Origin: CAYJEQ01 sp964371155
Lineage (GTDB): Bacteria; Bacillota; Clostridia; Oscillospirales; Ruminococcaceae
Assembly: GCA_964371155.1 (NCBI GenBank)
Contig: CAYJLI010000012.1
Location: forward strand, 1-44,438
DNA length: 44,438 nucleotides
Direction of reading: 5' to 3'
The position numbers were made by a program, and so were the translations under genes. Below are positions 24,711-32,600 of this stretch, in pieces; positions within the stretch are counted from its first letter, which is position 1; every line of letters starts with the position of its first letter. The notes under the pieces were generated by a model. That model had not been told where the DNA came from, did not search any database, and saw only the letters and a list, made by a program, of their open reading frames with translations.

Positions 24711-24767
24711 CCAATCAGCCATCGCCTTTGGCTTGGCTTCATTCACGGGGTTGCTTGTTATAAAAAA

Positions 24768-26387
24768 TTAATAACAAGCGATATTACTATCAGTGCGCCC
24801 TTCAGTGCCACCAACTAAAACACCATTTTCTTGCTTTATAATAATTTGTCCTCGTCCAAAGCTTGAATTATCTAATGCCACTTTAATTGTATGCCCCTTG
24901 CTTGCAAGCTCCTTAGCAATCTCATTTGGGAAAGTATTCTCAACTTCAAATGTCTTGCCCTCTATCCATTGCCATCTTGGTGCATCAAGTGCTTGTTGGG
25001 GATTTAAATTAAAGTCTATTAGATTCATAGCCACTTGAACATGACCCTGTGGTTGCATATATCCACCCATTACCCCAAATGGGCCGACTGCCTCACCATC
25101 TTTCATAATAAATCCTGGGATAATGGTGTGGTATGATTTTTTGCTTGGTGATAGACAATTGGCATCTTTTTCATCAAGTGAAAAATCATGGCCTCTGTTT
25201 TGCAGAGAAATACCTGTGTCCCTTACCACAATGCCCGAACCAAATCCCATGTAATTGCTTTGAATATAGGACACCATATTGCCCTGTGAATCTGCGGTGC
25301 ATAAGTAAACAGTTCCGCTCTTTGGTGGTAGCTCTGGGCAGGGTTCATTTGCCTGCTCAGTAATTTGCTTAGCTCTATGTTTTCCATAGAGTGGCGATAA
25401 AAGCTCTTCGCTTTTAATTTTCATATGCCTTGCGTCTGTTATATAGTGCTTACCATCTGAAAATGCAATTTTCATCGCCTCAAATTGAGTGTGGAAACTG
25501 CTTGCACTGTCCCTATTATTAAAAGAAAACTCTTTTAATATATTAAGTGCCATAAGTGCCACAATGCCTTGACCATTCGGAGGTATTTCGCATATATCAT
25601 ACCCACGGTAATTTACCGATATTGGCTCTACCCATTCAGCAGTATAATCTGCAAAATCTTCGATGGAGAAAAATCCACCAAATTCATTACTATCCGCTAC
25701 AATTTTTTTCGCAAGTGCTCCGCCGTAAAAGGATTTGCCATTTGTTTTAGCAATTTCTTCAAGCGTATTTGCGTGATTAGGTAGCTTTACAATATCACCT
25801 GCCAAAGGTGCACTGCCATTTGGAGCAAATGTATTAAACCACTCTTTAAACTCGGGCTTTTCGGCATTAATTTCAAGATGCTTTTTGCATGCAAGAGTCC
25901 ACATTTTAGATAGATTCCCAGCAACGGGATATCCATTTCTTGCATAAGATACAGCTGGATTTACTGCTGTTGTCAAAGGTAGGTTACCAAAGCGTTCGCT
26001 TAGAGAAACCCATGCCGATGGTGCTCCCGGCACCATAGTTGGAGCCCAACCATAAACAGGCATTTTATCCGTTTTAAATCTTTCTTTAACTAAATCAATT
26101 GATATATTTTTTGGAGAAAAACCACTTGCGTTTAAGCCGTATAATTTCTTTTCTTTTTCAATCCATACCAGTGCAAACGCATCCCCACCGATTCCATTTG
26201 CTGTTGGTTCACACACTGTAAGTGCTGTTGCTGTGGCAATTGCGGCATCTATTGCATTGCCACCTTGCTTTAACATCTCAAGTCCTGCTGCACTCGCTTG
26301 TGGACTTGATGTTGCAACCATTCCTTCCTTTGCATATATCGGAAGGCGATTGGATGCATATGGTTGATAGATTGGATTGTAGTTCAT
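24768..26387 (-). CDS. ywrD: Gamma-glutamyltransferase family protein (YwrD-like, cytoplasmic)
   Basis: A 539-residue Ntn-hydrolase-type precursor. GMVATSSPQASAAGLEMLKQGGNAIDAAIA is the classical GGT opening, and TANGIGGDAFALVW follows. The nucleophile appears to be Thr359 in KSGTVYLCTADSQGNM, where self-cleavage would create large and small subunits. SLQNRGHDF and GPFGVMGGYMQPQGHVQV complete the active-site region. There is no signal peptide, unlike the secreted gamma-glutamyltranspeptidases, so it probably acts on internal glutathione-like or gamma-glutamyl compounds. GGAG precedes the start. It follows two chromate transporter half-genes on the same strand, as ywrD does in Bacillus. The symbol is by similarity and context. 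Confidence 0.85.
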   Translation of the reverse strand: MNYNPIYQPYASNRLPIYAKEGMVATSSPQASAAGLEMLKQGGNAIDAAIATATALTVCEPTANGIGGDAFALVWIEKEKKLYGLNASGFSPKNISIDLVKERFKTDKMPVYGWAPTMVPGAPSAWVSLSERFGNLPLTTAVNPAVSYARNGYPVAGNLSKMWTLACKKHLEINAEKPEFKEWFNTFAPNGSAPLAGDIVKLPNHANTLEEIAKTNGKSFYGGALAKKIVADSNEFGGFFSIEDFADYTAEWVEPISVNYRGYDICEIPPNGQGIVALMALNILKEFSFNNRDSASSFHTQFEAMKIAFSDGKHYITDARHMKIKSEELLSPLYGKHRAKQITEQANEPCPELPPKSGTVYLCTADSQGNMVSYIQSNYMGFGSGIVVRDTGISLQNRGHDFSLDEKDANCLSPSKKSYHTIIPGFIMKDGEAVGPFGVMGGYMQPQGHVQVAMNLIDFNLNPQQALDAPRWQWIEGKTFEVENTFPNEIAKELASKGHTIKVALDNSSFGRGQIIIKQENGVLVGGTEGRTDSNIACY

Positions 26388-26436
26388 TTTTGTCTCCTTT
26401 TATTTATACAAATTATAGATTAATAAGTTCTCTCTA

Positions 26437-27000
26437 TTAAAATGCTCCGACTATTCCCACAACAGCGGAAAAAGCAATATAAACAATAGGGTGTTTATTA
26501 AATTTCTTTATGGCAAAAAAGATAACTGCAAAATAAATAAGCTTTGGCATCTCAAACAAATCTAAGATATTATTTGTTTCATTAAAAAGTTCTATATGCA
26601 ATAGTGATATTTGAATAATACTAATTCCTGCGGCGGCTATTAAACCTGTTACGGCGGGTCTTAGTCCGTAAAATGCTTGCTCAACCAAAATGTTTCCACG
26701 AAACTTTTCGAGTGATCTTGCAACAATACAAACTATTATGATGGATGGAGTAATTTCCCCAAGTGTGGCAACAACTCCTCCCCAAAAACCAGCTACACTA
26801 CATCCAACATAAGTTGCCATATTAATTCCGATAGGCCCTGGAGTTGATTCTGAAATAGCTATCATATCACTTATAAGCTCTGTTGAGTACCAGCCTGTGC
26901 GTGTTGATAATTCTTGGAGGAATGGAAGTGTTGCAAGTCCACCGCCCACGGCAAAAACGCCTATTTTAAAAAATTCCCAAAACAATTCTAAATATATCAT
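26437..27000 (-). CDS. Chromate transporter half-protein (short CHR), second of the pair
   Basis: A 187-residue membrane protein with about six hydrophobic segments and the family opening LFWEFFKIGVFAVGGGLATLPFLQEL, followed by ISESTPGPIGINMATYVG, the conserved PGP segment. Half-size CHR proteins work as a heterodimer of two oppositely oriented chains encoded side by side. AGGAGAAGG lies 7 bases before ATG 27000; the stop of the partner gene overlaps or abuts it. They export chromate or, more likely in an anaerobe, another oxyanion such as sulfate. Confidence 0.88.
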   Translation of the reverse strand: MIYLELFWEFFKIGVFAVGGGLATLPFLQELSTRTGWYSTELISDMIAISESTPGPIGINMATYVGCSVAGFWGGVVATLGEITPSIIIVCIVARSLEKFRGNILVEQAFYGLRPAVTGLIAAAGISIIQISLLHIELFNETNNILDLFEMPKLIYFAVIFFAIKKFNKHPIVYIAFSAVVGIVGAF

Positions 27001-27543
27001 TTATGCCTTCTCCTTTTTTAGTCTTTTAGTGCTGATACCAAGTAGCGCACAAGCTATTATAAGTAATATAGGAGAAATGCTTGTAAACACACTGAGTGCC
27101 AACATTGTGAGACATAAAATAATTCCGAATATGTCCTTAACCCCCTTTTTCCACATACCAATAACTGCATCAAGTATAAGAGCGGCAACACAAACCGAAA
27201 TCCCAGCCAACGCATGCTCTACATAAGTGTTATCTTGAAAATTTGATAGGGAAAATGCAATGGCTGATATAATTATTAAGCAGGGTGAAACCATCCCAAA
27301 TGCGGCTGAAATTGCCCCTAATATTCCCCGCCTTGTATGGCCTATAAAAACTGATACATTTATAGCAATAATGCCTGGAAGCCCTTGGCTTAATGCGTAA
27401 TAGTCGATGATTGTTTCTTCATCAGTCCATTTATGTTTCTCAACAACCTCACGCCTTAAAATGGGAAGCATGGCATATCCTCCGCCAAATGTAACTGCTC
27501 CCATATGAAAAAATGTCCAATAAATTTTAAGTAACTCTTTCAA
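27001..27543 (-). CDS. Chromate transporter half-protein (short CHR), first of the pair
   Basis: About 180 residues. LKIYWTFFHMGAVTFGGGYAMLPILRREVVEKHKW is the CHR family opening, and ALSQGLPGIIAINVSVFIGH matches the second conserved block. I favour TTG 27543 as the start, because AAGGAG lies nine bases upstream of it. A reading from TTG 27579 would run through that ribosome site and adds a Cys-rich tail found in no partner protein. It is the first gene of the chr-chr-GGT unit. A TATAAT lies just ahead of the ribosome site on the minus strand, but its -35 is weak. Confidence 0.85.
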   Translation of the reverse strand: MKELLKIYWTFFHMGAVTFGGGYAMLPILRREVVEKHKWTDEETIIDYYALSQGLPGIIAINVSVFIGHTRRGILGAISAAFGMVSPCLIIISAIAFSLSNFQDNTYVEHALAGISVCVAALILDAVIGMWKKGVKDIFGIILCLTMLALSVFTSISPILLIIACALLGISTKRLKKEKA

Positions 27544-27596
27544 TAGTTTACACTCCTTATGACAATTATAAAATCTCAATCACTTATCTTGTAATA

Positions 27597-28272
27597 TATA
27601 ATCAGCCATCACTTTAGGTTGCCACTTTAGTGGCGAGAAAGTGGGCATAAAATATAATAAACACACAGTAGTAAAAGATTTTGAGATATTTCTAATGTGT
27701 TTATTATATCACAAATTCGCAGAATTTTTGATATAATCAGCCATCATTTTCGGTTGCCACTTTAGTGGCGAGAAAGTGGGCATAAAATATAATAAACACA
27801 CAGTGGTAAAAGATTTTTAGATATTTCTAATGTGTTTATTATATCACAAATTCGCAGAATTTTTGATATAATCAGCCATCATTTTCGGTTGCCACTTTAG
27901 TGGCGAGAAAGTGGGCATAAAATATAATAAACACACAGTAGTAAAAGATTTTTAGATATTTTTAATGTGTTTATTATATCACAAATTCGCAGAATTTTTG
28001 ATATAATCAGCCATCACTTTAGGTTGCCACTTTAGTGGCGAGAAAGTGGGCATAAAATATAATAAACACACAGTGGNNNNNNNNNNNNNNNNNNNNNNNN
28101 NNNNNNNNNNNNNNNNNNNNNNNNNNNNNNNNNNNNNNNNNNNNNNNNNNNNNNNNNNNNNNNNNNNNNNNNNNNNGGTTGCCACTTTAGTGGCGAGAAA
28201 GTGGGCATAAAATATAATAAACACACAGTGGTAAAAGATTTTTAGATATTTCTAATGTGTTTATTATATCAC
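27597..28272. repeat. 135-bp tandem repeat array
   Basis: Units starting ATCAGCCATC at 27601, 27736, 27871 and 28006, exactly 135 bases apart, with a partial last unit after the gap (28177-28272). Copies differ at only a few bases (ACTTTAGG or ATTTTCGG; AGTAGTAAAAG or AGTGGTAAAAG). Each unit holds GCCACT-TT-AGTGGC (first at 27621-27634) and a 14-bp inverted repeat ATATAATAAACACA/TGTGTTTATTATAT around a 30-base loop (27652-27709). Two TATAAT words per unit occur. It is not a CRISPR array: the units are uniform with no unique spacers. Confidence 0.93.
28077..28176. other. Assembly gap (100 N) inside the 135-bp array
   Basis: Exactly 100 N. With a 135-bp period the sequence after the gap is out of phase by 20 bases, which shows that N length is a placeholder and the copy number of the array is unresolved. 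Confidence 0.97.
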
Positions 28273-28352
28273 TTTAAGCGTGTGAATTCCATGGACATAA
28301 TTAATTTTTTTAGTATATAAGAAAGATAAAATAGATTTTTTAAAATACTGTC

Positions 28353-28381
28353 TTGCAAAAAAATGATAAGTATGCTATAAA
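28353..28381 (+). promoter_or_regulatory. Promoter of the response regulator
   Basis: TTGCAA (28353-28358) and TATAAA (28376-28381) with 17 bp between. Transcription would start near 28388, after the in-frame ATG 28384, so the TTG at 28438 with GGAGGA upstream must be the start codon. Confidence 0.8.
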
Positions 28382-28437
28382 TATTGATGCAAGACAAGGC
28401 ATTAATTTTTAGTGCGAAGAAATTGGAGGAAGATAGA

Positions 28438-29070
28438 TTGTATAAAGTGCTTATTGTGGATGACCAACGGAGTTCGCAAGATTTTATGAAGCTTAATATA
28501 ATGCCCGGTGCGGACAGATACACCGTTGTAGATACCATAGCGAGTGCCGATAAGGCACTAAGTACACTGATAAATAATAGAGTGGATTTAATCCTTTTAG
28601 ATATTTTTACCGACAATAAGGCAAATGGACTAACAGCCGCAAGAGAAATAAAACAGCTCTACCCCCATATTAAAATAATTGTCATGACATTTTTACTTCA
28701 GCAAAAGCACCTTGATGAGGCAAAGGAAATCGGTTGTGATGGATTTTGCTATAAGGACTTTATCGAAGAAAATTTATTAACAGCCATGGACATTGTCATG
28801 CAAGGCGGAAAATATTTTCCCGATGACACACCGACAGTGGAAATAGGAATGGCAAAAAGTACCGACTTCACCCAAAAGGAAATAGAAGTATTACAAGCAA
28901 AAGTAAACGGCCTTTCAAACAAAGAAGTTTGTGAGCTTTTGAATATAAAAAGCAGGACACTTGATGGACATATAAGCAGCCTAAAAGCTAAAAGCGGATA
29001 TGAAAGTCTACTTAAACTGATAGCCGATGTGGTGTCTAAAAATTTTGTAATAATAAATGAAGATGATTAA
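28438..29070 (+). CDS. Orphan NarL/LuxR-type response regulator
   Basis: About 210 residues. The receiver domain has the acidic pair DDQ (8-9), phospho-acceptor Asp55 in LILLDIFTD and Lys in CYKDF. The C-terminal helix-turn-helix TQKEIEVLQAKVNGLSNKEVCELLNIKSRTLDGHISSLKAKSG is of the LuxR/GerE type, though the usual V-x-x-H-x-x-x-I-x-x-K-L reads LDGHISSLKAKS. The start is TTG 28438, seven bases after GGAGGA. No histidine kinase is encoded beside it, so the signalling partner is elsewhere or the protein works without one. Its promoter abuts the 135-bp array. Confidence 0.88.
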   Translation: MYKVLIVDDQRSSQDFMKLNIMPGADRYTVVDTIASADKALSTLINNRVDLILLDIFTDNKANGLTAAREIKQLYPHIKIIVMTFLLQQKHLDEAKEIGCDGFCYKDFIEENLLTAMDIVMQGGKYFPDDTPTVEIGMAKSTDFTQKEIEVLQAKVNGLSNKEVCELLNIKSRTLDGHISSLKAKSGYESLLKLIADVVSKNFVIINEDD

Positions 29071-29082
29071 CTAAATATAAGC

Positions 29083-29152
29083 AAAATAAAATCCCCCTCA
29101 CTTTTTGTGTGTAATAACAAAAAAGTGAGGGGGATTTTATTTAAGTTTATTT
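29083..29152. terminator. Strong, near-symmetric terminator
   Basis: AAATAAAATCCCCCTCACTTTTT pairs in full with AAAAAAGTGAGGGGGATTTTATTT around a loop of about 13 bases; T-runs on both strands. It ends the response regulator transcript. Confidence 0.88.
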
Positions 29153-29158
29153 CAAATG

Positions 29159-29209
29159 ACGTGTTTTTACACGTTAAAATTTGCCATTATATTTTGATAA
29201 AATTATGAT
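29159..29209 (+). promoter_or_regulatory. Promoter with upstream dyad for the surface-protein operon
   Basis: TTGCCA (29181-29186) and TATGAT (29204-29209) are 17 bp apart. A perfect dyad ACGTGT-TTTT-ACACGT (29159-29174) ends seven bases upstream of the -35, fit for a regulator. Confidence 0.65.
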
Positions 29210-29261
29210 ATGTAACTATGCGTCGTTTCGCTGTAACATATTTGAGGATTGGAGGTGCCAA

Positions 29262-29654
29262 ATGGCGGCAAAACGAAAGAAACAAGCACCACAAACTAAA
29301 AAAAATCAGACCCAAAGCAATGTGGGTGTGCTGTATGGATTTGTTTTTTTAGCTTTGTTGCTTGCATCCATAGTCTTTGGCATTTACTTAATGAGCAAAC
29401 CTGAAACAGTCCCCAGCACGACAGCCATGAATGGCCACAGTGTACTCACCGATCCAAATGCGCTTTCAATGCACGGCATAATTGTAGCAATAGACGGAAC
29501 CAAAATCACTTTTATCGACGATAATGGTGACACTCGTTCCATAATACAGGATAATCCCATAGGTTTATTTGTAGGTCAGACAATGCACTTCAATTATTTT
29601 TTAGACGCCGAAGGGGAATTAGTACCAATTCCAAATACAGTCGGCGGTCACTGA
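29262..29654 (+). CDS. Small single-pass membrane protein
   Basis: About 130 residues: a basic cytoplasmic tail (MAAKRKKQAPQTKKN), one transmembrane helix (VGVLYGFVFLALLLASIVFGIYLM, roughly 22-46) and an outside domain with SMHGIIVAIDGTKITFIDDNGDTRSIIQ, which looks like a small beta-barrel. No family is recognised. The start is ATG 29262 with GGAGGTG upstream; the in-frame ATG 29181 falls on the promoter. It sits 23 bases before the giant surface protein, so the two are probably co-transcribed and may act together at the cell surface. Confidence 0.75.
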   Translation: MAAKRKKQAPQTKKNQTQSNVGVLYGFVFLALLLASIVFGIYLMSKPETVPSTTAMNGHSVLTDPNALSMHGIIVAIDGTKITFIDDNGDTRSIIQDNPIGLFVGQTMHFNYFLDAEGELVPIPNTVGGH

Positions 29655-29677
29655 TATTTTATTTAGGAGGTTAGGAT

Positions 29678-32600
29678 ATGAAGAAAAATTTAAAATACCA
29701 TGGCAAAATTTTACTCAGCTACACACTTAATATTGTGATAATTTTAAATATGGTTTTCGGGATTAATATATATCAAGTGTCCCAGCACAACCATACTTTT
29801 ACCGAAGATATTGCAATCAGCAGTAGCGAAAGTGAAAAGGACTTACCTGATTTGGTTGTAATGAATGACGATTCTGAGGAAGAAGCATCTTCTCACAGTC
29901 ATTCTCTAAATGACGAGGATCCTGAGGTGAGAGCAGCAGTAGAAAAAGCTCAGTCATTTGCAGGGCTTACAGTAATTGCAGAAGCTTCGGATGGCGACAA
30001 ATTTTATTGCGAACTTGAAGGCCACTGGGTGGATGGAAGCTCTTATTGCGACCAATCCGAAAATATGTCGATGGGCACAATTCCACACTGTACAGATTGT
30101 TGCCAGGATGAGCACTGTTTAGCTTGTCACGATATAGCATATACTTGCTCGGATTGCGATGTCTGCTTTGAGTGCTTAGAAGATGTATTTAGCCAATCCG
30201 AAGATGAGCATTACTGCGTAGATTGTGGCGATTGCTTTTCAAATGTTGAAATTTGTGAAAGAAGTACGGATGATGCACCACACTGCGTGGATGAATGCAG
30301 CGGTTTGCACTGCCCACTTTGTGACGCCTATGGCGACGATGTTTGCCCCGATTGTGGGGTTTGTGACGACTGCGTTGCAAACGAGGGAGCGGAGCACTAC
30401 TGCGAATTTTGTGGTGAGTGTATGGTCGCAGGCGGTACCCATTGCGAGGGCGATCAAAGCAGTACCCACTGCTCGGTTTGCTGTGATGATGGAGCATATC
30501 ACTGTGGTGAATGCGGTGAATTTGACGGAGACCCCCCTTGTGAAGACTGCGGTTTTTGCGATAGCTGCGCCGAGGGGATGACCGACTCGGGAGAGCATTA
30601 CTGCGAAATAAGTGGTGCTTGTATGGTGGATCAGACTGAATGTGAATATGGTTATCCACATCTGGCGGATGAATGCCAGTGCTGTACCACCTGCGGTGAT
30701 AATCTCTTTGCCACGGGCAATATCTCCGAAGATTACACGGCAGAGGCAGGAGAAAATACCTGTATTGACTGCGCAATAGACTATGGTGCAGATGCAGGTT
30801 GTACTATGGGTTTAGAGATGTACAGCTCCGATTGGGATGATCATATGTGTGAGCAGTGCGGAAACGACCCGTGCACAGTTGGTGATGGCACAGTCTGTGA
30901 AGAGTGCGGTCTCTGCTCCGATTGCTGTGAGGAAAACACAAGGGACGCAGGCTATGGCGATGCTGCTGATGACGATGTTTGTATGCGTAGCCCCGATATT
31001 TTCACATACTCATCTTATTTATTGGCTCATCCTACTACTTGCTCTTCAAACCATGCTAACTTAACATGGGTTGCCTTACCTAACGGCACACACCATGTTG
31101 CGGATTGCCCCGACTGTGATGACGATTTAAGCTTCATGACCGCCTTGCATAAGAGCAGTGGAACATGGGAAACAACTGTCGAAGCAACGCCGGGAAATCT
31201 CGGCACAAAGGTGCAGAAGTGTACCGACTGTGGTGCGATAACAGCAAGCAAATCCTATGAGCATGTAGACCATACTCATGATTATGTATTTAAATATGAT
31301 GCCGATAAACACTGGCAGGAGTGTACTATATGTAATGAAATGAGCGATAGTGGAAAATCTAATCATGCATTTGATTCAGATGCATATAATGCAATTTGTA
31401 CCATCTGCGGTATGCAGAGGGCAAATCTGATTTTAGATTCTATTGATACGATAACCATCCCTGCAGGACTAAATCTTGAGCAGATTAAAGCAGGAAACTA
31501 TCACATAGTAGATCTTGTGGCACATACCAAGGAAAGAAATGTACTCTATTATTGGGAAGTGATAACTTCTTTAAACGATGGTCTTGGTGTTGACCCATCA
31601 CTCCTTTATGATGAAAACGGAGTACAAGATGATAATGGCTACTATGTTAAGCAAGCCAAAACCACCATCACATTGCCGGATGATTATATAACACATTATT
31701 TAATGACGGATGGAGTTACTTCTTGTGAGAGTGCAATATATGTCATTTGCTACTTAAAAGATCCAAGTAGAGAAAAAGCTGCAAGTGCGGATATTGAAGG
31801 TGACTATATCACCGTAGCACATGGAAACAACCTAAAATACGAGCTTCATCCTACCGATAAAACCCTCCATAATATCACTTGTTTGGATTGTAATACTCTA
31901 ATCGGCACAGAAAAGCACGATTACGGTAGCGATAATCAGTATGATACCTGTATAGATTGTGGCACGGTGGGCTTGCCTAAGATTACACTGCAACCGGAAA
32001 ATATAAACAGGGTAAATAACGGTAATCCTCAGTACACTTTTAAAGTTGCTGCCGAGGGTGCAGGCTTAGAATATACTTGGTACTGGCGCAATGCAAGTGT
32101 AGAGAATAGTGAGTTTAAACCAGTTACCACCGATTGGGATGACCCATATGGGCAAGAAATGAGCTTAACATATGAGGCGGATCCGAATGCTTGTGCCGAC
32201 GACTATGACAAATTAGAATTTTACTGTGTGGTGAGTAACTATGCAGGAAAGGTACAAAGCCGTACAGTGAAGCTCAATGTACAGCATAAAGAAGTGACTA
32301 AATACAATACTTTTGATCACTGGATAGAATGCGAATATTGTGACCTTGAAAAATCAAAACAGCGCCATGACACCTACACCATGTTTGCAAATGCAACTGA
32401 TGATTATGTGGGGCTTTGGGATGTGAGTGTGGACGGAAGCCTTGCAAGCGTAAATCTACAAGGCAGTGATGCGCAGAGCTGGATTGACAATATTGATTAT
32501 AGCAAAGCAAAATCCGTACCAATGGGAAGCCTTGGCACAGTAACACAGATTGTTAAGTGCTATGATTGTAATCATAAGATTGAAAATACCAATTACGAGC

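Larger units (their letters stand above)
24411..24740 (+). repeat. 145-bp tandem repeat from the tRNA-Leu 3' end and terminator
   Basis: The block starting CTTCATCCGCACCAC at 24411 (last 10 bases of the acceptor side, CCA and the terminator) recurs from 24556. The unit continues through GTACGGCCAATCAGCCATCGCC and a perfect AAACAGTCC-ACT-GGACTGTTT hairpin (24518-24538). The second copy runs into the 100-N gap at GTACGG, and the sequence after the gap resumes with CCAATCAGCC, exactly the next bases of the unit. The array ends at 24740. The true number of units is unknown. Confidence 0.85.

Noticed and set aside
24399..24818. Reading frames that cross the 100-N gap
   Set aside because: They run through unknown bases and through tRNA, terminator and repeat sequence; not real genes.
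27597..28272. Regularly spaced repeats that could suggest a CRISPR array
   Set aside because: The 135-bp units are near-identical along their whole length, so there are no short repeats with unique spacers, and no cas gene is present.
27600..28272. A short minus-strand reading frame (about 30 codons, MPTFSPLKW) in each 135-bp unit
   Set aside because: No ribosome site precedes it, and the frame follows automatically from copying the same DNA; its few differences are not enough evidence of coding constraint.
30189..30776. Long open frames opposite or out of frame with the Cys-rich surface protein
   Set aside because: They arise from the biased codon content of the Cys-rich repeats, lack ribosome sites, and overlap a convincing gene.
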